From: Mycolicibacter heraklionensis
GTDB lineage: Bacteria > Actinomycetota > Actinomycetes > Mycobacteriales > Mycobacteriaceae
Assembly: GCF_019645815.1 (NCBI RefSeq)
Contig: NZ_CP080997.1
Coordinates: forward strand, 4,964,880 to 5,028,879
Direction: 5' to 3'
DNA: 64,000 nucleotides
This document shows, piece by piece, positions 26,151 through 34,975 of this stretch. A program made the position numbers and the translations under genes. The notes under the pieces are model-generated. The model had not been told where the DNA came from. It searched no databases and saw nothing but the letters and a program-made list of their open reading frames with translations. How positions within the stretch are numbered: position 1 is the first letter of the stretch; every line of letters begins with the position of its first letter.

Positions 26151-29100
26151 TCAGCCGCCGTACGGATACAACTCGAGTCGTCTGAGACTGAGCACCAGCT
26201 GGTTGTCGGCGTCGATCAGATCGAGGTCGCAGACGGCGCGGCTGGTCTTGGCGTCCCCGCCGGTGAGGACGCACCGCAGGCCGGCGCTGAGCGCACCGGA
26301 TCGGTAGCGCACGATCTCGCCCACCCGCAGCGGCAGGACATTGCGGCCGAGCAGCTCATAGCTCCAGACCAGTGCCGCCTGAAGGCATCCGTCGACGGCG
26401 GCGGGGTCCGTCGCCCAGCCCTCCCCCACCCAGCCCACGGACGTCAATCCGGACAGCTGGGCCGTCGCGGTCGTCTCGGCGCAATCCATGCTGTCGAGCA
26501 CCTGGAATGCCGCTCCGTGGAACAGTGCCCCACCGGTGTAGCAGGCTTCGCGGTCCAGCCTGCGGTTGCCTGGCGTCGACGCCGGGGCGCTCGGGACGAC
26601 GGCTGCGCCCGAACGCATCTCGAGTTTGGCCGAGTAGTACGCGGTCGAGTCCTCGATGTCGGAGAGCGTCAACGTCAACAGCTCGGGACGATCCTCGACG
26701 GGCACGCAACGCACCAGCAGGGGCGTGCCGTGCTTTTCGAACTCGTAGAGCGTCACGCCGCGCAACACTCTGAGGTCGAGCACCCGATCCACGTGGTAGC
26801 CGGGCCGGCACGCCTCGGCCATCCGGATGAACCATTCGAGCGCCTGCACGACGGGCAATACGACATTGCCCTGGACCCGATGGTCCAGCAGGTAGGGCTG
26901 CTGCGCCACGTGAGCGAGCACCCGCGCGACCCGGCCCTCCGGCGGTATCGGATGCGTGGGCAGCCCGGCCAGCACACCGTCGCCCAGGGTCACCTCGGAA
27001 CTGCCGGTCTCGCCGTCGAGGACCTCGGCGACGAACGCACACGCGCCGTCGGCGAGCGGAATCAACGAGATGCCACGGGACTCGAACATCGCTTTGAGCC
27101 CCGGCGTTACCATTCCGGAATCCCAAGGGCCCCAACCCAACGCCCGCACCAAACAGGACGGGCCGCGACGAGCCTGTTCTGCCAGGGCCACCTTGTTGAG
27201 GATTTCGTTGGCCATGGCGTAGTCGCTTTGACCGACGTTTCCGCTGCGCGCGGCCACCGACGAGAACAGGCAGATCACCTTGAGCGCATCGTTGGCCGTC
27301 GCATCCAGCAGCGCGCAGGCGCCGCCGACCTTGGTCTCGAAGACCCGGTCGAACCCGTCGAGGGTTTTCTTGTGCAGTGGCGCATCGGCCAGCACGCCGG
27401 CACCGTGCACCAGGCCGGTGATGGGACCGAGCTCGCTTCGCACGCTGTCCAGCAGCGCACTCAGCTGCGCGGCGTCCCGGACATCGGCGGCGGCGTAGCG
27501 GACCCGGGAACCGGCCGCCGTCAGCGCGGCCAGGGTGGCCCGCACCTCGCGGTCGGCCAGGATGCGCTGCGCCTGCTGCTCCAACTGCTTCGGGGTGACC
27601 TTGAGCCCTTGAGCCGCAGCGCTGGCGAGCAGCGCCCGCTTGAGCTCCGCATCTGTGGTCAGCCCCTGCGCCTCCGGCGGCTCGTCGGTGAGTTCGGTGC
27701 GCCCGATCAACACGAAAGCGGCCTGGGTCTGCTGCGCCAGGGCGATCACCGAACCGGCGGTCACCCCGCGGGCGCCACCCGAGACGACGATCACGTCTTG
27801 CGGACCGATGCGGTGCGTGCGGGTGGTCACCTGTTGCGCGTCCGCGACGACCGTGGTCCGTCCGTGTGAGCTACCCAGGCCCACTTCGAGTTCCACTCCA
27901 CCGGCCAGGACCTCGTCGGCGATCTGCTCGGCGATGACGAGTGGGGAACGGTGGCCGACGGCGATGTCGATTGCCTTGACCTGCGCGCCGGTCCACTCCT
28001 GCGCGGCGGTCTTGGCCAGTGCGCCGATCCCGCCCGACCAGGCCCGCAGGCCGGGATCGGTGAGCAGACCGAACGTACCGCCGGTGTCTTGAACGGTGAC
28101 GAAGACACCGCCGCGCTCTGCGAACTGCGCTGCGACGCAGTGCGCGTCGGCGAACAGGACCCGATTGAGGGCAAGCGCCTCGTCACGAGTGGTGATTGGC
28201 CGCAGTCCGCCGAGATGGATGACCGCCTCGGCGTCGGCGCTGGGCTTGGCCACGATCACCGCGCGAATGCCGTGGGTGCGCAGAACTGCGGCCAGGGCCT
28301 CGGCCGTCTCCGTCAGCCCGTCCTGGGCTGCCTCGGCCGTCACGATCTCGACGGTCTTGGCGGCATACAGGCCGGGCATGCCCATCCCGCTCACCGGAGC
28401 GGCGGTGGCGCGTACCGCGTAGCGCGCCACCTCCGCTCCGGTTAACTCAAAAGGGGCGCGATCACCTGCCGATAATCCGTTGGGCGCCACCAAATCCGGT
28501 GGTGGTGAACCTATCAGTGATTGCAGGTAGTCGACGATCTCCTGCAACGTCACCAACGCCGCCATCGTCGCCGTGTCCACCTCCGGCAATGACGGAACCC
28601 GATCCTGCACCGCCGACAAAATCTCAACCCGCTTAATCGAATCGATCCCCAGATCCGCCTCAAGCGCCATCGACAAATCCAGCATCTCCACCGGATAACC
28701 AGTCTTCTCGGCAACCACCGCCAACATGTCCCCGACCAAATCCACACCCACCGCCGCGACCGGCGCAGCAGGCGCGGGCGCAACCGGAGCCGGGGCCGGC
28801 GCGGCCACAACAGGCGCAGCCGCCGGACCCAGCAGCGACTGCAGATAGTCGACGATCTCCTGCAACGTCACCAACGCCGCCATCGTCGCCGTGTCCACCT
28901 CCGGCAACGACGGAACCCGATCCTGCACCGCCGACAAAATCTCAACCCGCTTAATCGAATCGATCCCCAGATCCGCCTCAAGCGCCATCGACAAATCCAG
29001 CATCTCCACCGGATAACCAGTCTTCTCGGCAACCACCGCCAACATGTCCCCGACCAAATCCACACCCACCGCCGGCGCGGCCGAAACCGGTGCGGCCACC

Positions 29101-32100
29101 GGCGCAGCCGGCGCGGGCGCAACCGGCGCGGGGGCCGGCGCGGCCACAACAGGCGCAGCCGCCGGACCCAGCAGCGACTGCAGATAGTCAACGATCTCCT
29201 GCAACGTCACCAACGCCGCCATCGTCGCCGTGTCCACCTCCGGCAACGACGGAACCCGATCCTGCACCGCCGACAAAATCTCAACCCGCTTAATCGAATC
29301 GATCCCCAGATCCGCCTCAAGCGCCATCGACAAATCCAGCATCTCCACCGGATAACCAGTCTTCTCGGCAACCACCGCCAACATGTCCCCGACCAAATCC
29401 ACACCCACCGCCGGCGCGGCCGAAACCGGTGCGGCCACCGGCGCAGCCGGCGCGGGCGCGACAACCACCGGAGCGGGGGCGGCTGCAACAGGAGCCGGCG
29501 CAGGCGGCGCCGGCATGGTCGCGACCGCAGCAGGAGCGGCCACCGGCGCAGGTGCGGCAGGCACAGGTGCGGGCGGGGCGCTGACGTGGGCAACGGGAGC
29601 CGCCGGCGGCGCGGGCGGCGGAGCGGCCACCGGCGGAGCGGGCGGGGTCGCGACGCCATACGGAGCGACCGGCTGAGCCGGCGCCACCGTGGCTGCGGCG
29701 GGGAAAGCCAGCTGAGTGACCGGCATCGGGGTCAGGCCGGTGCTGGAAACCAGGGTCTGCAGCAGGCCCTGCAGGTGGGCGATGGTCTGCTGCATGCTGC
29801 CCAGCGCGCCGACCATGTGCGTCACCATCTCGGCTCCGGGCCCGGACATCAGCGGCGTGGTGACCATCGGAACCGGGGCGGCCTGAACCGGCACCGGGAC
29901 GTGCGTCGGGACATGTGCCGGCAACCCGTTCGCGGCGGGAACGAATGGATCAGCTGTCATGGTGGGCTCCGATACGGTCGCGTGTCCGTTGTGGTCACTG
30001 CGGGGGGTGGATTTCACAGACTTTTCGGACTTCTCAGCGGGCCGGGACACCGGCTCGTCGTTGATGTCGGGCCGGCCGAAGTTGGTGCCGGTGAGCTTCA
30101 TCGTCAGCTTGGGCGCCGGGCGGGTGCGTGGATCGTCGCCGTGGCGGTAGTCCGCCCACATGCCTTCGAAGTTCATCGGGACGCCGGCGGCTACGAGCTG
30201 CGCCAGCCCCATCCACAGCGATCGAATCCCATTCCTGCCCTTGGCATCCAGGGAGACCGCGACGTGGTCCTGGCCGGCCAGGCATTTGCCGACGAGGTTG
30301 GTGAGCACGCTGCCGGGGCCGACTTCGACGAAGGTTCGGGCGCCGGCGGACCACATCGCCTGAATCTGCTCGACGAACCGCACCGGCTGGGCGATCTGGT
30401 TGGCCAGCGTGACCTGCATCTGTTCGGCGCTGCCGACGTACGGCTGCGCTGTTGCGTTGGCGTACACCGGCACCTGCGGCACGCCGAACGGGATGCCCGC
30501 CAGGTACGCCGCGAACGGGGCCGCCGCCGAGCTGACGATCTCGGAGTGGAAGGCGGTGGCGACGTCGAGGAGCCGGGCGTTCATGCCCGCTGCGCTGAAG
30601 CGCTGCGCGGCATCGGCGATCGCCGCGCTGTCGCCCGAGAGCACGACCTGGTTGGGGGCATTGTGGTTCGCGATGACCACCGACAAACCCCACTCGCCGA
30701 GAAGTCTGCTGACCTGCTCGGCGGGGGCGGTCACCGCGCACATCGCTCCGTCGCTGCTGGCGGCGGCCTGGGCCATCAGCGCACCGCGTGCCCGGGCGAT
30801 GAGCAGCGCGACGTCGTCACTGATCACTCCGGCGGCGCACAGCGCGCTTACTTCACCGAAGCTGTGACCGCCGACGGCGACCGGCGCGATGCCCAGCGAG
30901 CGGACGACGGACAGCAGGCTCAGGCTGTGCGCGCCGATACCCGGCTGCGCCCATTCGGTCTTGGTCAGCTCGGCGGCCTGAGCCGCGCGGTCTTCCTCGG
31001 TGAACGCCGTCTTGGGCCAGACCACCTCGTGCAGGTCTCGGTCTGCGTTGAGCAGGCCGGCCCGCGCGAGTTCCCAAGGCGCCAAAGCCGGTTCGTAGAG
31101 TTGCGGGATGTCGGCACCCATGCCGACGTACTGACTGCCCTGCCCGGGAAACAGCAGTGCGACCGGGCCGGCCTGCCGGCAGGAGTAGTAATAGCCCTTG
31201 GGCGAGCTGAATGACGTTTCCCCGCTGAGTGTTTGAAGCTTCGCCGCAGCTTCGCCGAGCATCGCGCGCAGGCTCTCGACACCGTTGGCGACGACGGCGA
31301 GGCGGTGCGGTTGGCTGGCGTCATACGCCGATTGGGTGCTGCGTGCGAGGTAGCTCAGCATGTCGGGCGAGTCGACCAGCGAGGCGGCCAGCTCCCCCGC
31401 CCGCGCAGCCAGCGCCGCGGCGGAGTCCGCGCCGAGGACCACCAGCTCGGAGTCCCAGGAGCGGTAGCGCGGTGCGTGCTTGCCGGCGCCGGCGTACTCC
31501 TCGAGCGTGATGTGGAAGTTCGTACCACCGAAGCCGAACGCGCTGACCGACGCCCGCCGCGGCACGTTCTGGTCGGCGATCCACGGCTTGGTCTGCGTCG
31601 ACAGGTAGAACGGCGACGATTCGATCTCCAGCCCGGGGTTGGGCCGGTCGATCTTGATGGTCGGCGGGAGGACCTTGTGGTGCAGCGCCATCACGGTCTT
31701 GAACAGGCCGCAGGCTCCGGCAGCTCCCTTGGTGTGCCCCACCTGGGACTTGACCGACCCGACGGCGCACCATTGGCGGTCCGCCCGACCCGACTCGTCG
31801 AATACCCGGCGCAGGGCGGTGAACTCGGCGACGTCGCCGGCCTTGGTGCCGGTGCCGTGGGCTTCGACGAGTCCGACCGTTTCCGGTCCGTAGCCGGCGG
31901 CCTCGTAGGCGCGGCGCAGGGCCTTGGCCTGACCATCCGGGCTGGGGGCGTAGATGCTCTTGGCCCGTCCGTCCGAGGACGTGCCGATGCCGCGGATCAC
32001 GGCGTAGATCCGGTCGCCGTCACGCTCCGCGTCGTCGAGGCGCTTGAGGGCCAGCATCGACAGGCCCTCGCCCAGCATGGTGCCGTCCGACTGGTCGGAG

Positions 32101-32882
32101 AACGGCCGGCAGTCGCCGGTGCGCGACAGCGCGGTGACCTTGGCGAAGCACATGAACATGAAGATGTCGTTGAAGGCGTCGACGCCGCCGGCGATCACCA
32201 TGTCGGCCTCGCGCAGGTACAGCTCGTGCAGCGCGATCTCGATCGCGGCCAGCGAGCTGGCGCACGCTGCGTCGACGACGCAGTTCGTTCCGCCGAGATC
32301 AAAACGGTTGGCGATACGTCCGGCGATGACGTTGCCGAGCAGGCCCGGGAAGGTGTTCTCCTGCCAGGGGGTGTAGCCCGACGCCACGCGTTCGCTGAAT
32401 GCGGCCAGCTCTGAGTCGGAGAGGCCGGCGGCGCGCAGGCCGCGTTCCCAGATCGGCCGGTGCAGGCGACCGCTCATGTAGCCGGACATCTCGGTGCCGC
32501 CGGACGAGCCCAGCACCACGCTGACTCGTTCGCGATCGATGCCGGAGATGTCGCCGCCGGCGTAGTCCTCCAGCACTTGCTGCGCGACCCGCAACGCCAA
32601 CAACTGGGCCGTGTCGGTCGCGGGCACCACGTTCGGCGGAATGCCGAAATCCATCGGCGAGAAGTCGATGGCGGGCAAGAACCCCCCGCGGCGGGCGTAT
32701 ACCTTGTCAGGCGTGCGAGGATCTGCGTCGTAGTAGTCGTCGATCCGCCAGTGCGACTCCGGTACGTCGGAGAATAGGTCGGCACCTTCGACGATGTTGC
32801 GCCAGAATCGCTCGGCTTCCGGGGACCCGGGAAACAGTGCGCTGACGCCGACCACTGCGACAGGTGGATGTTTGGCTACCAC
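26151..32882 (-). CDS. PUFA-synthase-like megasynthase, KS-AT-ACPx3-KR-DH (2243 aa)
   Basis: A Pfa2/PfaA-type iterative polyketide synthase. The ketosynthase (1 to about 450) has Cys207 in DAACASS, EAHGTGT and KSQVGHTK. The acyltransferase (from about 576, FPGQGSQ) has GHSFGE and TAFHS, which fits malonyl-CoA. After an Ala/Pro-rich linker come three nearly identical carrier domains (about 1158-1235, 1271-1348, 1378-1455), each with LGIDSIKRVEIL, the sequence signature of PUFA-synthase ACPs. A ketoreductase (from about 1695; GGARGVTAG, SYAMAN-type SDYAMANE) and a PKS-type dehydratase (LLDHRVQGNVVLP) end the protein. GTG start with AAGGAGA close by. A 258-base gap separates it from the enoyl reductase gene. 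Activation needs a phosphopantetheinyl transferase, which is not encoded here. Confidence 0.9.
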   Translation of the reverse strand: MVAKHPPVAVVGVSALFPGSPEAERFWRNIVEGADLFSDVPESHWRIDDYYDADPRTPDKVYARRGGFLPAIDFSPMDFGIPPNVVPATDTAQLLALRVAQQVLEDYAGGDISGIDRERVSVVLGSSGGTEMSGYMSGRLHRPIWERGLRAAGLSDSELAAFSERVASGYTPWQENTFPGLLGNVIAGRIANRFDLGGTNCVVDAACASSLAAIEIALHELYLREADMVIAGGVDAFNDIFMFMCFAKVTALSRTGDCRPFSDQSDGTMLGEGLSMLALKRLDDAERDGDRIYAVIRGIGTSSDGRAKSIYAPSPDGQAKALRRAYEAAGYGPETVGLVEAHGTGTKAGDVAEFTALRRVFDESGRADRQWCAVGSVKSQVGHTKGAAGACGLFKTVMALHHKVLPPTIKIDRPNPGLEIESSPFYLSTQTKPWIADQNVPRRASVSAFGFGGTNFHITLEEYAGAGKHAPRYRSWDSELVVLGADSAAALAARAGELAASLVDSPDMLSYLARSTQSAYDASQPHRLAVVANGVESLRAMLGEAAAKLQTLSGETSFSSPKGYYYSCRQAGPVALLFPGQGSQYVGMGADIPQLYEPALAPWELARAGLLNADRDLHEVVWPKTAFTEEDRAAQAAELTKTEWAQPGIGAHSLSLLSVVRSLGIAPVAVGGHSFGEVSALCAAGVISDDVALLIARARGALMAQAAASSDGAMCAVTAPAEQVSRLLGEWGLSVVIANHNAPNQVVLSGDSAAIADAAQRFSAAGMNARLLDVATAFHSEIVSSAAAPFAAYLAGIPFGVPQVPVYANATAQPYVGSAEQMQVTLANQIAQPVRFVEQIQAMWSAGARTFVEVGPGSVLTNLVGKCLAGQDHVAVSLDAKGRNGIRSLWMGLAQLVAAGVPMNFEGMWADYRHGDDPRTRPAPKLTMKLTGTNFGRPDINDEPVSRPAEKSEKSVKSTPRSDHNGHATVSEPTMTADPFVPAANGLPAHVPTHVPVPVQAAPVPMVTTPLMSGPGAEMVTHMVGALGSMQQTIAHLQGLLQTLVSSTGLTPMPVTQLAFPAAATVAPAQPVAPYGVATPPAPPVAAPPPAPPAAPVAHVSAPPAPVPAAPAPVAAPAAVATMPAPPAPAPVAAAPAPVVVAPAPAAPVAAPVSAAPAVGVDLVGDMLAVVAEKTGYPVEMLDLSMALEADLGIDSIKRVEILSAVQDRVPSLPEVDTATMAALVTLQEIVDYLQSLLGPAAAPVVAAPAPAPVAPAPAAPVAAPVSAAPAVGVDLVGDMLAVVAEKTGYPVEMLDLSMALEADLGIDSIKRVEILSAVQDRVPSLPEVDTATMAALVTLQEIVDYLQSLLGPAAAPVVAAPAPAPVAPAPAAPVAAVGVDLVGDMLAVVAEKTGYPVEMLDLSMALEADLGIDSIKRVEILSAVQDRVPSLPEVDTATMAALVTLQEIVDYLQSLIGSPPPDLVAPNGLSAGDRAPFELTGAEVARYAVRATAAPVSGMGMPGLYAAKTVEIVTAEAAQDGLTETAEALAAVLRTHGIRAVIVAKPSADAEAVIHLGGLRPITTRDEALALNRVLFADAHCVAAQFAERGGVFVTVQDTGGTFGLLTDPGLRAWSGGIGALAKTAAQEWTGAQVKAIDIAVGHRSPLVIAEQIADEVLAGGVELEVGLGSSHGRTTVVADAQQVTTRTHRIGPQDVIVVSGGARGVTAGSVIALAQQTQAAFVLIGRTELTDEPPEAQGLTTDAELKRALLASAAAQGLKVTPKQLEQQAQRILADREVRATLAALTAAGSRVRYAAADVRDAAQLSALLDSVRSELGPITGLVHGAGVLADAPLHKKTLDGFDRVFETKVGGACALLDATANDALKVICLFSSVAARSGNVGQSDYAMANEILNKVALAEQARRGPSCLVRALGWGPWDSGMVTPGLKAMFESRGISLIPLADGACAFVAEVLDGETGSSEVTLGDGVLAGLPTHPIPPEGRVARVLAHVAQQPYLLDHRVQGNVVLPVVQALEWFIRMAEACRPGYHVDRVLDLRVLRGVTLYEFEKHGTPLLVRCVPVEDRPELLTLTLSDIEDSTAYYSAKLEMRSGAAVVPSAPASTPGNRRLDREACYTGGALFHGAAFQVLDSMDCAETTATAQLSGLTSVGWVGEGWATDPAAVDGCLQAALVWSYELLGRNVLPLRVGEIVRYRSGALSAGLRCVLTGGDAKTSRAVCDLDLIDADNQLVLSLRRLELYPYGG
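28518..29412 (-). repeat. Three near-identical tandem ACP-coding units
   Basis: Three 238-base units at 28518-28755, 28836-29073 and 29175-29412 encode the carrier domains of the KS-AT-ACP-KR-DH protein. Over most of their length they are identical at the DNA level, including synonymous positions, with only scattered changes near the edges. The Ala/Pro linkers between them differ in length by exactly seven codons (spacing 318 against 339 bases). Such identity points to recent duplication or ongoing gene conversion, and copy number may vary between strains. It also makes the region prone to misassembly. Confidence 0.9.
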
Positions 32883-33140
32883 AGGTCTCCTTAAGAGCGG
32901 CCTTGACGCAAAGCATCGAATGCCTAAGTTTTGCCATCAGAGACGTTTAATCGCAGCTGGGGGTCCGCTGATCATCCCGATGGCCAGACGCTGCCGGGAC
33001 CATATCAGAGTGTTGCAGCCATCACACGGCGAGATGCCCGGCCCAGACTCCCGCATGCATTACAGTCGTCCGCCGAAATGTTACGGCGGGGAGCCGCTGA
33101 ACAGCCAGAACATGCCCCGTCAGCGCATTTGACGACCGCG

Positions 33141-34793
33141 TCAGACAGCCAGCGGCCGCGGGCTGTAGGCGAATGCCTTGGCCGGAACGGGCACCCCGCA
33201 GGAGCGGGCCGCGCTGGCGCGGGTCACCTGCGCCGCACCTTCGAGCAAGTTAAGTGCCACCTGGACGGCCTGGCGGTTCTCGCACGGCTCCAGGTGGCTG
33301 CCGGCCACCCAGCTGTTGAACGCGCCCATGGCCGGGCCGCACCAGATCTGGTAGTCCAGCACACGTTCGGGAATACCGCTGATGGCCCACCGGCTCGACT
33401 GCCCCAGATACCACCGGAACACCAGTGCCATCTGGTACTTCGGATCCCGCGAGGCCAGCTCGAGCACCGCCGGGTCACGCTGTTGCCAGTACCGCTGGGT
33501 GTCCGCCCACACCTCGGCGACGGTGGTGCCCAGGATCTTTTCCAGCTCGGGGCCGTGCTTGGCGACCACGCTGGCCAGGTCGGGGTTGCCCGCGTACCAC
33601 TCGTAGAGCTTCTTGCCGCGGGGGGCGAACATCGTTCCCCGCTTGAGGACCTGCAGGTTGACGCCCATTTCGAACATGTCCGAGGCGGGGGCCATCATCA
33701 CGTCCGCGATCCCGGCGGTGGCCAGCATGGCGCGCCCGGGCGCCGAAAGCCCCGACTCCACGCAGGCCTGGTTGACCGACCCGGTCAGCACGTAGGCCGC
33801 GCCCATCGCGAAGGCGCCGGCGACCGCCTGCGGGGCGCCGAGACCACCCGCCGCGCCCACCCGCACCCGGCAGTTCAACGCGTGCTGCTGGGCCAGCGAG
33901 TCGCGCAGCATGGCGATTTCGGAGAACAGCGCCGGCAGCGGGCGGTTATCGGTGTGCCCACCGCTGTCGGATTCGACGGTGATGTCCTCGGCCACCGGCA
34001 CGTAGCGAGACAGCTCGGCTTCACGCTCGGTCAGCTTTCCGGCCGACACCAGGGCCGACACCAACGCCGCCGGCGCCGGTTCGATGAACATGCGCGCCAC
34101 CTCGGGCCGCGACACCTTGGCCATCACGTGGTTGCGGCGCACGATGTTGCCGGCCGGATCGGTGTCCAGGCCCGACAGCGCATAGTGCACCACCGCGGGC
34201 GTCAGCTTCATGAATGCCGAGGCCTCGACGACGGGAACGCCGCGCGCGATGAACAGCTCGGCGACGCGCGTCTCCAGGGAGACCTCGTTGGGCGAGTGGA
34301 TCAGGTTGGCTCCCCAGGCAAGCCCGGGCCGGCCGGCCAACGCGGTCTGGATCTCGTCCAGCCCCCGCTCAACCGCGTCATAGGACAGCCCGCCCGCACC
34401 GAAGAAGCCCATCATCCCGGCCTCGGCCATCGCGATGACGAGCGCCGGCGTCGCGATGCCGTTGGCCATCGCTCCGGTGACATAGGGGAAGCGGACGCCG
34501 TGTGCCTCGCAGAACTCGCGGTCCCCCAGCCATTCGGGGTAGATCGGGGGCAGCGTTCCCACCAGGGACAATTCCGATTCCCCGGCGCCGACCAACTCGC
34601 CGCCCAGGGCCAGGCCCAGCATCCCGGTGGCCGTTTCGCGCACCACATGAACGGGGTGGCGCACGTAGCCGATGATGTCGGCGATGTCGTCCGGGGCGAA
34701 CGCGGCCGGCGCGGTGGTGGGCCGCCACCCCAGGCCCGGGCCGGCGCCCGCCCCGGTCTGCTGCTCCAGTACTGCGCCAGGTCGCTCGTTCAC
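33141..34793 (-). CDS. pfaD: PfaD-family enoyl reductase of the PUFA synthase (550 aa)
   Basis: A nitronate-monooxygenase-fold (NPD) FMN-dependent trans-acting enoyl reductase, the PfaD component that saturates selected double bonds during PUFA synthesis. Features include TGAMANGIATPALVIAMAEAGMMGFFGAGGL near the N-terminus, WGANLIHSPNE, EDITVESDSGGHTDNRPL with the catalytic-type His, VGAAGGLGAPQAVAGAFAMGAAYVLTGSVNQ for the phosphate site, and a long C-terminal helical part with FRWYLGQSSRW and MGAFNSWVAGSHLEPCENRQAVQVALNLLEGAA, typical of PfaD. The start is GTG with GAGAGGA; an upstream in-frame ATG overlaps the divergent promoter. It is the first of the three Pfa genes and diverges from a PAP2/diacylglycerol-kinase fusion. 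Confidence 0.9.
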   Translation of the reverse strand: MNERPGAVLEQQTGAGAGPGLGWRPTTAPAAFAPDDIADIIGYVRHPVHVVRETATGMLGLALGGELVGAGESELSLVGTLPPIYPEWLGDREFCEAHGVRFPYVTGAMANGIATPALVIAMAEAGMMGFFGAGGLSYDAVERGLDEIQTALAGRPGLAWGANLIHSPNEVSLETRVAELFIARGVPVVEASAFMKLTPAVVHYALSGLDTDPAGNIVRRNHVMAKVSRPEVARMFIEPAPAALVSALVSAGKLTEREAELSRYVPVAEDITVESDSGGHTDNRPLPALFSEIAMLRDSLAQQHALNCRVRVGAAGGLGAPQAVAGAFAMGAAYVLTGSVNQACVESGLSAPGRAMLATAGIADVMMAPASDMFEMGVNLQVLKRGTMFAPRGKKLYEWYAGNPDLASVVAKHGPELEKILGTTVAEVWADTQRYWQQRDPAVLELASRDPKYQMALVFRWYLGQSSRWAISGIPERVLDYQIWCGPAMGAFNSWVAGSHLEPCENRQAVQVALNLLEGAAQVTRASAARSCGVPVPAKAFAYSPRPLAV

Positions 34794-34975
34794 AGTCGGT
34801 TCCTCTCGATCACCGGTGCTGTGAGCGCTCGCGCCGAGGGGCCCTGCGCACGAACCGGAGAAAACCATGAGAGTTTCTCATGGACCGCGGTGGCGTGGAG
34901 TCTCCCCACCGTCAAACGGGTATAGAGCTGCGGTACGGCGCCAGCGGCGGCGCCGCTGGACGGAGGAATACTGCC

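Noticed and set aside
28518..29412. Regular repeats that could suggest a CRISPR array
   Set aside because: Units are 238 bases, in frame and encode ACP domains; there are no short repeats with unique spacers and no cas genes.
18867..34793. Assignment of the synthase to phleic acid / trehalose polyphleate synthesis
   Set aside because: As I recall, the described polyphleate locus uses a different type I PKS together with PapA, FadD and MmpL genes; none of these is present here, so the idea is not supported.
32931..34925. Plus-strand ORF of 664 codons opposite pfaD
   Set aside because: This is a shadow frame with low-complexity RGHQ-rich sequence; the minus strand encodes a textbook PfaD.
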